The notes beneath the pieces were generated by a model. The model was not told the DNA's origin, made no database searches, and worked only from the letters and a program-made list of their open reading frames with translations. The position numbers were made by a program, and so were the translations under genes. Shown here in pieces: positions 1 to 6,627 of a stretch of DNA of 64,000 nt. The first letter of the stretch is position 1, and every line of letters starts with the position of its first letter. Origin of the DNA: Klebsiella michiganensis (GTDB lineage: Bacteria; Pseudomonadota; Gammaproteobacteria; Enterobacterales; Enterobacteriaceae); NCBI GenBank assembly GCA_000963575.1, contig CP011077.1, forward strand, positions 1,736,001 to 1,800,000, in the 5' to 3' direction.

Positions 1-344
1 GCGTGTTGCTGGTGGACAGCGTCAATAACCGCACCAACGGCAGCCTGCAAACTAGCAGCGCGACGGAAGCCTTGCGTGGAGCACTAGCCAACAACAACAA
101 GTTCACGCTGGTCTCTGCGCAGCAGCTCTCTATTGCTAAACAGCAGCTTGGGCTTTCCCCACAGGACAGCCTGGGCACGCGAAGCAAAGCGATTGGTATT
201 GCGCGTAACACCGGCGCTCAGTACGTGCTCTACACCAACGCCAGCGGCAACGTGAACACGCCAACGCTGAAAATGCAGCTGATGCTGGTGCAAACTGGCG
301 AAATCATCTGGTCGGGTAGCGGTGCTGTTCAGCAAACCAACTAA
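1..344 (+). CDS. lpoB: LpoB, outer-membrane lipoprotein activator of PBP1b (C-terminal part)
   Basis: Open from the left edge to a TAA at 342-344; about 113 residues are visible. The stretches MLVDSVNNRTNGSLQ-like, LGLSPQDSLGTRSKA and QLMLVQTGEIIWSG match the C-terminal domain of LpoB, which docks on the UB2H domain of the bifunctional peptidoglycan synthase PBP1b (MrcB) from the outer membrane. The lipobox, linker and start codon lie outside the window. The next gene, thiK, begins inside the last codons, the same lpoB-thiK-nagZ order as in E. coli. The identification rests on recalled family sequence and is strong; only the missing N-terminus limits it. Confidence 0.93.
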   Translation, partial: VLLVDSVNNRTNGSLQTSSATEALRGALANNNKFTLVSAQQLSIAKQQLGLSPQDSLGTRSKAIGIARNTGAQYVLYTNASGNVNTPTLKMQLMLVQTGEIIWSGSGAVQQTN

Positions 345-1182
345 AGCATCGCTCGATGCGGTAGTGACTCGATACCTTCCGGCGGCTCAGGCCGCCGGTT
401 GTGTTTCTGCGCTCGAAGGGTTGAGCGGGACAAGTTACCGCGTGGAGACAGGGGCAGGCAGCTTCACGGCAAGAAAGCTACCGGAACAGCGTTTGCCGGG
501 GATTTCCCTCCGGCGGCATCATCTCGCGCTCAGGCAGTTGCCTGCCGGTATTGCGCCCGAGCCCTGGTGTCTGGCGGAGGGCTGGCTGTTCACCCGCTGG
601 CTTGACGGTGAGGTTTTGCCGAACCTGCCCCCGCTCACTGAATTAACGGGCTTATTGTATTATCTTCACAGGCAGAAACTGTTCGGCTGGCGGATAAGCC
701 TGATCCCGCTGCTTGAGTTTTACTGGCAGGAAAGCGATCCGAACAGGAGAACCCTGGCCTGGCTGCGTGAATTAAAACGTCTGAAGCGGCGCAAGGAGCC
801 CCGACCTCTTCGGCTGGCGCCTCTGCATATGGATATTCATGCGGGTAATCTGGTGCGGCAACCGGGCTATTGCCTGGGGCTTATAGACTGGGAATACGCC
901 GGGGATGGCGATATTGCGCTGGAGCTGGCCGCTGTGCTGGCTGCAAACGCTGTCGACAGTGAAGCGCTGCTGGCCCTGTATGCTGCCCAGGCTTCCCTAA
1001 GCGTCGGCGCCCTTCGCCGGCAGGTTGCGCGCTGGCAGCCGTGGATGACGTTACTTATGGCGTCCTGGTATGAATGCCGCTGGCGGCAAACCGGGGAGCA
1101 CTATTTTATTACGCTGGCAGACGACGCGTGGCGCGCGCTGCGGGCGAGCAAACATCAGGAGAGAGAACTTTGGGCCCAGTAA
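322..1182 (+). CDS. thiK: Thiamine kinase
   Basis: ThiK phosphorylates thiamine to thiamine monophosphate in salvage; it is cytosolic. The 286-residue protein has the aminoglycoside-phosphotransferase/choline-kinase fold signature: a Brenner-type loop PLHMDIHAGNLV with the expected His, Asp and Asn, followed by LIDWEYAGDGDIALELA, which carries the Mg-binding Asp. ELAGLLYYLH-type and WRQTG motifs also match E. coli ThiK. The start is GTG at 322, which overlaps the end of lpoB by 23 bp; no ATG in this frame would give the conserved N-terminus, so translation is probably coupled to lpoB. It overlaps nagZ at its 3' end. Confidence 0.93.
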   Translation: MLFSKPTKASLDAVVTRYLPAAQAAGCVSALEGLSGTSYRVETGAGSFTARKLPEQRLPGISLRRHHLALRQLPAGIAPEPWCLAEGWLFTRWLDGEVLPNLPPLTELTGLLYYLHRQKLFGWRISLIPLLEFYWQESDPNRRTLAWLRELKRLKRRKEPRPLRLAPLHMDIHAGNLVRQPGYCLGLIDWEYAGDGDIALELAAVLAANAVDSEALLALYAAQASLSVGALRRQVARWQPWMTLLMASWYECRWRQTGEHYFITLADDAWRALRASKHQERELWAQ

Positions 1183-2192
1183 TGTTAGATGTGGCCGGCT
1201 TCGAGCTGGATGCTGAAGAACGTGAAATTTTGCAGCACCCGCTGGTGGGCGGTCTGATTCTTTTTACCCGCAACTACCACGATCCGGAGCAGCTTCGGGA
1301 ACTGGTGCGCCAGATCCGTGAGGCTTCGCGCAACCGTCTGGTTGTCGCCGTCGATCAGGAAGGCGGGCGCGTGCAGCGCTTCCGCGAAGGGTTTACCCGT
1401 CTGCCTGCGGCACAATCTTTTGCGGCACTTCGTGGCCTGGAGGAGGGCGGCAAGCTGGCGGCAGAGGCGGGCTGGCTGATGGCGAGCGAAATGATCGCCA
1501 TGGATATCGACATCAGCTTTGCGCCGGTGCTCGACATCGGGCACATCAGCGCGGCCATTGGGGAGCGTTCTTACCATGAAGATCCGGTGAAAGCCCTGGC
1601 GATGGCCACGCGTTTTATCGACGGGATGCATGCAGCTGGCATGAAAACTACCGGCAAACACTTCCCGGGACACGGGGCGGTCACCGCCGATTCCCACAAA
1701 GAGACGCCGCACGACCCGCGGCCGAAGGCGGAAATCCGCGAACATGATATGCGCATTTTTGCCTCGCTGATTAGCGAGCATAAGCTGGATGCCATCATGC
1801 CTGCCCACGTTATCTACGATGAAGTAGATCCTCGCCCGGCGAGCGGCTCCGAGTATTGGCTAAAAACGGTACTGCGCGGCGAGCTGGGTTTTGATGGCGT
1901 GATTTTCTCCGATGATTTGTCGATGGAAGGCGCGGCTATCATGGGCAGCTATGCCGAACGTGGTCAGGCATCGCTGGACGCCGGTTGCGATATGATCCTC
2001 GTCTGCAATAATCGTAAAGGGGCGGTGAGCGTGCTGGATAACCTGTCGCCGGTCAAAGCAGAGCGTGTTGCAGGTTTGTATCATAAAGGGTCATTTACCC
2101 GCGAGGAGCTGCGTTCATCCGATCGCTGGAAACAGGTGAACCAGCAGCTGGAAGCGCTGCACGAACAGTGGCAGGCGCATAAGGCGGGCTAA
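1170..2192 (+). CDS. nagZ: Beta-N-acetylhexosaminidase NagZ
   Basis: NagZ (glycoside hydrolase family 3) removes N-acetylglucosamine from GlcNAc-1,6-anhydroMurNAc peptides during cytosolic peptidoglycan recycling. The 340-residue protein has the family signature KHFPGHGAVTADSH at about 163-176, with Asp174-His176 as the acid/base dyad of this family, and the nucleophile region VIFSDDLSMEGA near 245-255. The start is TTG at 1170, preceded by AGGAGAG; it gives MGPVMLD, exactly the E. coli N-terminus, and overlaps thiK by 13 bp. The in-frame upstream ATG at 1074 would lie deep in thiK and is unlikely. NagZ products induce AmpC in species that carry inducible ampC; no ampC is in this window. Confidence 0.95.
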   Translation: MGPVMLDVAGFELDAEEREILQHPLVGGLILFTRNYHDPEQLRELVRQIREASRNRLVVAVDQEGGRVQRFREGFTRLPAAQSFAALRGLEEGGKLAAEAGWLMASEMIAMDIDISFAPVLDIGHISAAIGERSYHEDPVKALAMATRFIDGMHAAGMKTTGKHFPGHGAVTADSHKETPHDPRPKAEIREHDMRIFASLISEHKLDAIMPAHVIYDEVDPRPASGSEYWLKTVLRGELGFDGVIFSDDLSMEGAAIMGSYAERGQASLDAGCDMILVCNNRKGAVSVLDNLSPVKAERVAGLYHKGSFTREELRSSDRWKQVNQQLEALHEQWQAHKAG

Positions 2193-2213
2193 TATTCAGG
2201 TGGTGAGGATGCG

Positions 2214-2756
2214 ATGATTATCTATTTGCACGGTTTTGACTCAAACAGTCCCGGTAACCATGAAAAAGTGCTGCAGCTTCAGTTTATCGATCCCGATGTG
2301 CGGCTGATTGGCTACAGCACGCTGCATCCGAAGCATGACATGCAGCATCTGCTAAAAGAAGTCGACAAGATGCAGCAGCTTACCGACGACGAACGCCCCT
2401 TAATTTGCGGCGTTGGCCTCGGCGGTTTCTGGGCGGAGCGCATAGGTTTTCTCTGCGATATGCGGCAGGTTATTTTTAACCCGAACCTTTACCCCCATGA
2501 AAACATGGAAGGGAAAATCGACAGGCCAGAAGAGTACGCGGATATCACCACCAAGTGCGTGCAAAACTTCCGGGAGAAGAACCGCGATCGCTGCCTGGTT
2601 ATCCTCTCGCGTAATGACGAAGCGCTGGACAACCGGCGCACGGCAGAAGCGCTGCATCACTATTATGAAATTGTCTGGGACGAGCAGCAGACCCACAAAT
2701 TCAAAAACATCTCCCCGCATTTACAGCGTATTAAAGCCTTTAAAACTCTGGGCTAA
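2214..2756 (+). CDS. ycfP: YcfP, UPF0227 esterase-like protein
   Basis: 180 residues, the same length as E. coli YcfP. It has an alpha/beta-hydrolase start (IIYLHGFDSNSPGNHEK), but the nucleophile elbow reads GVGLGG, so Gly or Leu stands where hydrolases have Ser; this is also the case in the E. coli protein and is not a local mutation. The C-terminus ends with ISPHLQRIKAFKTLG, a family hallmark. The gene follows nagZ by 21 bp and is probably the last cistron of the lpoB-thiK-nagZ-ycfP run, because a terminator lies at 2833-2856. The biochemical function is not established; links to cell-wall recycling are inferred from position only. Confidence 0.9.
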   Translation: MIIYLHGFDSNSPGNHEKVLQLQFIDPDVRLIGYSTLHPKHDMQHLLKEVDKMQQLTDDERPLICGVGLGGFWAERIGFLCDMRQVIFNPNLYPHENMEGKIDRPEEYADITTKCVQNFREKNRDRCLVILSRNDEALDNRRTAEALHHYYEIVWDEQQTHKFKNISPHLQRIKAFKTLG

Positions 2757-2761
2757 TTTTC

Positions 2762-2827
2762 CCCGTCATACTTCAAGCTGCAGGTGTGTTGCCTGCAGCC
2801 GCCCTGCAGCTCGAATTATTGAGAACG
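2762..2827. repeat. Short ERIC-like palindromic relic
   Basis: A CATACTTCAAGCTGCAGG arm at the left is answered by CCTGCAGCTCGAATTATT at the right, with a short middle. These are the outer arms of ERIC elements (compare the complete one at 59260-59386), with the core missing. It lies between ycfP and its terminator. Confidence 0.65.
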
Positions 2828-2832
2828 TCATA

Positions 2833-2856
2833 GCCAGCCTCGCGCTGGCCTTTTTG
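2833..2856 (+). terminator. Rho-independent terminator after ycfP
   Basis: GCCAGC-CTCGC-GCTGGC stem-loop followed by CTTTTTG. It ends the nagZ-ycfP transcript before the ndh promoter region. Confidence 0.7.
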
Positions 2857-2877
2857 TTTATCTTTTCGGCATAAAAA

Positions 2878-2906
2878 TTGATGTACATCAATTTTGGTAT
2901 GACCAA
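2878..2906 (+). promoter_or_regulatory. FNR box and adjoining PdhR box upstream of ndh
   Basis: TTGATGTACATCAA (2878-2891) is a perfect TTGAT-N4-ATCAA FNR site. Three bases on, TTGGTATGACCAA (2894-2906) fits the PdhR consensus TTGGT-N3-ACCAA. In E. coli, ndh is repressed by FNR without oxygen and by PdhR when pyruvate is low; the same control is inferred here. Confidence 0.75.
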
Positions 2907-2960
2907 TGCACCCTTCATGTTATTCTCGATAAAGTTTGGCGTTAAACGTGCAGTAACCCT

Positions 2961-3000
2961 TTGTTAATTAAAGGCTATTTAGATAACTTTTAATTAACAA
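2961..3000. promoter_or_regulatory. Perfect 12-bp inverted repeat in the ndh leader
   Basis: TTGTTAATTAAA at 2961-2972 is exactly answered by TTTAATTAACAA at 2989-3000, with a 16-bp spacer, 25 bp before the ndh start codon. Very A+T rich. It may be an operator or an mRNA stem; no known protein site was recognised. Confidence 0.45.
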
Positions 3001-3025
3001 TTGGTTAATATTTTAGGGGGTCAAG

Positions 3026-4330
3026 TTGACTACACCATTGAAAAAAATAGTGATTGTCGGCGGCGGGGCTGGTGGTCTGGAGCTGGCGACTCAGTTGGGT
3101 AAAAAACTGGGGCGCGGCAAAAAAGCCAAAATTATTCTGGTCGACCGTAACCACAGCCACCTGTGGAAACCGCTGCTGCACGAAGTGGCTACCGGCTCGC
3201 TGGATGAAGGCGTGGATGCCCTGAGCTACCTGGCTCACGCGCGCAATCATCATTTCCAGTTCCAGCTGGGTTCCGTGGTGGATATCAACCGCGAAAGCAA
3301 AACGCTGACTATCGCCGAACTGCGCGATGAGAAGGGCGAGCTGCTGGTGCCTGAGCGCAAACTGCCTTATGACACGCTGGTGATGGCGCTGGGGAGCACC
3401 TCCAACGACTTCAACACGCCGGGCGTGAAAGAGAACTGTATTTTCCTCGATAACCCGCATCAGGCTCGTCGCTTCCATTCCGAGATGCTGAACCTGTTCC
3501 TGAAATACTCCGCCAACCTCGGCGCGAGCGGTAAGGTTAACATCGCTATCGTTGGCGGTGGCGCGACGGGCGTTGAGCTGTCTGCAGAACTGCATAACGC
3601 CGTGAAGCAACTGCACAGCTACGGCTACAAAGGGCTGACCAACGAAGCGCTGAACGTCACGCTGGTGGAAGCCGGGGAACGTATTCTGCCTGCGCTGCCG
3701 CCGCGCATTTCTGCCGCTGCCCACAGCGAACTGACCAAACTTGGCGTTCGCGTACTGACGCAAACCATGGTGACCAGCGCCGAAGCGCATGGCCTGAACA
3801 CTAAAGACGGCGAGTTTATCGAAGCGGATCTGATGGTCTGGGCGGCGGGTATTAAAGCCCCGGACTTCATGAAGGAGATCGGCGGGCTTGAAACTAACCG
3901 TATTAACCAACTGGTCGTTGAGCCGACGCTGCAGACCACGCGTGACCCGGACATCTATGCTATCGGCGACTGTGCGTCCTGCGCTCGCCCGGAAGGCGGT
4001 TTCGTACCTCCTCGTGCCCAGGCTGCACACCAGATGGCTTCCCGCGCGCTGACTAACATCCTTGCGCAGATGAAAGGCCAGCCGCTCAAAGCTTACAGCT
4101 ACAAAGATCACGGCTCGCTGGTTTCGTTGTCCAAATTCTCCACCGTTGGCAGCCTGATGGGGAACCTGATGCGCGGCTCGATGATGGTAGAAGGCCGTAT
4201 CGCCCGCTTCGTGTACATCTCTCTGTACCGGATGCACCAGATTGCGCTGCACGGCTACTTCAAAACCGGCCTGATGATGCTGGTGGGTAGCATCAACCGC
4301 GTGATTCGTCCGCGTCTGAAACTGCACTAA
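3026..4330 (+). CDS. ndh: NADH dehydrogenase II (non-proton-pumping)
   Basis: Ndh is a peripheral inner-membrane FAD protein that passes electrons from NADH to ubiquinone without pumping protons. The 434-residue sequence has two dinucleotide-binding folds: IVIVGGGAGGLELA at about 8-21 for FAD and VNIAIVGGGATGVELSAEL at about 171-190 for NADH, then YAIGDCAS (FAD contact) and an amphipathic C-terminus (FKTGLMMLVGSINRVIRPRLKLH) for membrane attachment. The start is TTG at 3026, preceded by AGGGGG; the E. coli gene also uses TTG, and the resulting MTTPLKKIVIVGGG is identical. It is transcribed alone: promoter region with FNR and PdhR boxes upstream, terminator at 4392-4423 downstream. Confidence 0.97.
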   Translation: MTTPLKKIVIVGGGAGGLELATQLGKKLGRGKKAKIILVDRNHSHLWKPLLHEVATGSLDEGVDALSYLAHARNHHFQFQLGSVVDINRESKTLTIAELRDEKGELLVPERKLPYDTLVMALGSTSNDFNTPGVKENCIFLDNPHQARRFHSEMLNLFLKYSANLGASGKVNIAIVGGGATGVELSAELHNAVKQLHSYGYKGLTNEALNVTLVEAGERILPALPPRISAAAHSELTKLGVRVLTQTMVTSAEAHGLNTKDGEFIEADLMVWAAGIKAPDFMKEIGGLETNRINQLVVEPTLQTTRDPDIYAIGDCASCARPEGGFVPPRAQAAHQMASRALTNILAQMKGQPLKAYSYKDHGSLVSLSKFSTVGSLMGNLMRGSMMVEGRIARFVYISLYRMHQIALHGYFKTGLMMLVGSINRVIRPRLKLH

Positions 4331-4391
4331 GTTTATCTCTTCCCGAAAATCCGGCCTCCGTGCCGGGGGCTTACGGTTAAGCTTTTGCATG

Positions 4392-4423
4392 AGGCCGCAG
4401 CGCATAGCGTTGCGGCCTTTTTT
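4392..4423 (+). terminator. Rho-independent terminator after ndh
   Basis: AGGCCGCA and TGCGGCCT arms with an 11-base loop, then a run of T. It marks the end of ndh and the start of the inserted block. Confidence 0.8.
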
Positions 4424-4425
4424 AA

Positions 4426-4742
4426 CCCCGTTCATCAGTCGGAGGGCATCCTCCCCGAGCCGCTGGCGGGTCTGAAAACGGCACCCGGGCAGACAACGGG
4501 TCGATTGCCCGGCAACAGGATATCCATGTGGGGCACGAGCAGGCCCATGAAATGAGAACGAAACAGCGCCATGGCGGTGACAGCCCAGATATCATTTCCA
4601 TGGAAAGACGGCGCTTATGCAGGGTGACGAGGCCTGTATCCGCCAGACATTCATCAATCAGTTCAGGGGAAAGCCGGTCTGCAAGCACAACAAATTGGGG
4701 GGGAAACTTATGAACAGTGTTGAGAATCTGGCTGAGTAACAT
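4426..4742 (-). mobile_element. IS4-family transposase relic (N-terminal part, two frameshifts)
   Basis: Reading the minus strand from 4742, frame one gives MLLSQILNTVHKF, LSPELIDECLADTG and LVTLHKRRLSMEM, which align with the N-terminal domain of IS4 transposase (LDPELISRCLAESG, VTLRKRRLPLEMM). The match then jumps frame to WAVTAMALFRSHF and HMDILLPGNRPVV (IS4: DIMLPGNRPFV), and jumps again to FQTRQRLGEDALRLMNG (IS4: QARQRLGSEAVRR). Only about 105 of roughly 440 residues remain; the DDE catalytic region is gone. It is not functional. It lies exactly between the ndh terminator and the gldA operon terminator, at the edge of the relocated catabolic cluster. Confidence 0.8.
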
Positions 4743-4777
4743 AAAAAAATCCGTAATCCCTGAAGAGACTACGGATT
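4743..4777 (-). terminator. Terminator of the ptsA-fsaB-gldA operon
   Basis: On the minus strand AATCCGTA, a 14-base loop and TACGGATT are followed by a run of seven T. It lies 60 bp beyond the gldA stop. Confidence 0.7.
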
Positions 4778-4836
4778 CTTGCCCCGCCACCGGATCCGCC
4801 AACCGATCGGCGTGACCTCAATGAGGGGCCGTTGTC

Positions 4837-5940
4837 TTATTCCCAGTGCAGTAAACACTGCTGGCCATATTTATCGGCCACCAGCAGCGCAGCGTACACC
4901 TGATCAACGGTGGCGCCACCCGGCATGTTGTGGATGGTTTCGCCCTGGGCGCAGGCTGTCTGCGCAACAATACGCATTTTTTCCTGCACGTCGTTCTGAA
5001 TATCCAGCTGTGCCAGAGTGATCGGCAGGCCGATGGCGTAGCAGAGCGCGGCGACGGTTTCTATCTCATCCTGCGGCGCGTTTTCCAGTATCAGTTGGGT
5101 GAGCGTGCCGAAAGCGACCTTTTCCCCGTGGTAGTAGTGGTGCGCATCCGGGATGGCGGTTAAGCCGTTATGTACCGCGTGGGCTGCCGCCAGGCCGCCG
5201 CTTTCAAAGCCGATGCCGCTGAGATAGGTGTTAGCCTCAATGATTCGTTCCAGCGCAGGCGTCACTACGTGTTTTTCCGCCGCCAGCATCGCCTTTTCAC
5301 CTTCTTCCAGCAGCGTATTGTAGCAGAGCTCCGCCAGGGCCAGCGCGGCCTGAGTAGAGCGCCCGCCTGCCATGGTGGCTGCGCCGCTGCGCGAGCAGGC
5401 GCGGGCCTCAAACCAGGTGGCCAGGGCATCGCCAATGCCTGCGGCCAGCAAACGCGCGGGCGCCCCGGCCACCACTTTGGTGTCAACAATCACCAGGTTT
5501 GGGTTGTGCGGCAGCATCAGGTAGCGATCGAACTCGCCAGCGTCGGTATAGAGCACGGAAAGCGCGCTGCACGGCGCATCGGTTGAGGCGATGGTTGGCG
5601 AAATGGCCACCGGGAGATCCATAAAATGCGCCAACGCTTTGGCGGTATCCAGTGCCTTACCGCCGCCAATACCCAGCACCGCCTGATATTTTGCGCTCAC
5701 GGCGATGTCGCGTAAGCGGGTGATTTCATTTTGCGAGCACTCGCCGTTAAACGGCTCGATATCGGCAGCTAAGCCACTCCTGTCGAGGCTTTCGCGCAGC
5801 GTTTTCTCTGCAAAACCCAGCACAAACTTATCGCCCACGATCAGCCAGCGTTCAGCGATGGGCTTGAGATAGTCGCCGAGGCGGGTGAGAACATCCGCAC
5901 CCTGGATATATTTGCCTGGCGATTGAATGATCCGGTCCAT
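4837..5940 (-). CDS. gldA: Glycerol / hydroxyacetone dehydrogenase GldA
   Basis: Zn-dependent NAD+ alcohol dehydrogenase of the iron-containing ADH family, cytosolic. It oxidises glycerol to dihydroxyacetone; in E. coli it also reduces hydroxyacetone to 1,2-propanediol. The 367-residue length equals E. coli GldA. Visible are the NAD loop GIGGGKALDTAKALA (near 92-106), the metal-site segments around Asp in AAGIGDALATWFEA, and the two His regions AAAHAVHNGL and PDAHHYYHGEKVAFG. It is the last gene of a minus-strand operon ptsA-fsaB-gldA (10 bp after fsaB). In this context it would take the three-carbon product released by FsaB. Its position next to ndh differs from E. coli. Confidence 0.96.
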   Translation of the reverse strand: MDRIIQSPGKYIQGADVLTRLGDYLKPIAERWLIVGDKFVLGFAEKTLRESLDRSGLAADIEPFNGECSQNEITRLRDIAVSAKYQAVLGIGGGKALDTAKALAHFMDLPVAISPTIASTDAPCSALSVLYTDAGEFDRYLMLPHNPNLVIVDTKVVAGAPARLLAAGIGDALATWFEARACSRSGAATMAGGRSTQAALALAELCYNTLLEEGEKAMLAAEKHVVTPALERIIEANTYLSGIGFESGGLAAAHAVHNGLTAIPDAHHYYHGEKVAFGTLTQLILENAPQDEIETVAALCYAIGLPITLAQLDIQNDVQEKMRIVAQTACAQGETIHNMPGGATVDQVYAALLVADKYGQQCLLHWE

Positions 5941-5950
5941 ACATCACTCC

Positions 5951-6613
5951 TTAGAGGTTGAGATTGCCAAATGCGTTTTTCCAGTCCTGCTCAAACTTCT
6001 CAATAGCTGACTCTACTGCGGGCGTGCCGAGCATTTGTTGCGCTACGTCTAAAGGAAGGGTGATCGCTTTGCAGCCGACGAGCAGGCAGTCCAGCGCCTG
6101 GCGCGGCGTTTTAAAGCTGGCGGCCAGCACCTTGCACTGCGGGGCGTGAAGATCCAGCAGGGTCTGCAGCTCACGCACCGTCTGGATCCCGTCACCGCCC
6201 TGCGCATCGACACGGTTGACGTAAGGCGCGACGTACTCCGCACCCGCCAGCGCGGCAAGCAAGCCCTGCGAGGCGCTGTACACCGCGGTGCCGAGGGTCG
6301 GAATACCTTCACTCTTTAAAACCTTAATCGCCGCCAGCCCTTCGGCCGTCACCGGAATTTTGACCACGATGTCGGGCAGCCGATTCGTCAGACGTTTCGC
6401 TTCGGCCACCATGCCCTCCGCCTGGCGGCTTATCGTCTGAGCAAAAAGTCTGCCCTGCGGGCCGATGGCCTCCTGTAACTGCGGGAGCACTTCCCACAGG
6501 GGCGTTTTCCCGGCGGCGATAATGCTCGGGTTAGTGGTGACGCCTGCAATCGGATAAATACAGGCCAGGCGACGGACTTCCGCGACGTTTGCGGTATCGA
6601 GATACAGTTCCAT
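5951..6613 (-). CDS. fsaB: Fructose-6-phosphate aldolase FsaB (TalC)
   Basis: Class I aldolase of the transaldolase family that cleaves fructose 6-phosphate to dihydroxyacetone and glyceraldehyde 3-phosphate; in E. coli it also cleaves 1-deoxyfructose 6-phosphate to hydroxyacetone and glyceraldehyde 3-phosphate. The 220-residue protein has MELYLDTANVAEV at the N-terminus, the AGVTTNPS signature (23-30) and the Schiff-base lysine in DIVVKIPVT (Lys85), then GTAVYSASQGLLAALAGA and YVNRVDAQGGDG. Size and motifs separate it from full-length transaldolases of about 317 residues. It sits between ptsA (14 bp upstream) and gldA (10 bp downstream), consistent with a three-step PTS, aldolase, reductase route. 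Confidence 0.95.
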   Translation of the reverse strand: MELYLDTANVAEVRRLACIYPIAGVTTNPSIIAAGKTPLWEVLPQLQEAIGPQGRLFAQTISRQAEGMVAEAKRLTNRLPDIVVKIPVTAEGLAAIKVLKSEGIPTLGTAVYSASQGLLAALAGAEYVAPYVNRVDAQGGDGIQTVRELQTLLDLHAPQCKVLAASFKTPRQALDCLLVGCKAITLPLDVAQQMLGTPAVESAIEKFEQDWKNAFGNLNL

Positions 6614-6627
6614 GGGGTTTCCTCAGG

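Noticed and set aside
1074..1169. Earlier ATG start for nagZ at 1074
   Set aside because: It would overlap thiK by over 100 bp and add sequence not found in NagZ; TTG at 1170 has a ribosome site and gives the conserved MGPVMLD.
2214..2756. Loss of the serine nucleophile in YcfP as a local mutation
   Set aside because: The same GLGG elbow is present in the E. coli protein, so it is a family property.
2497..2874. Frame of 125 codons overlapping ycfP and running through the ERIC-like relic
   Set aside because: Most of it is out of frame with ycfP inside the gene, and the rest translates the repeat and terminator.
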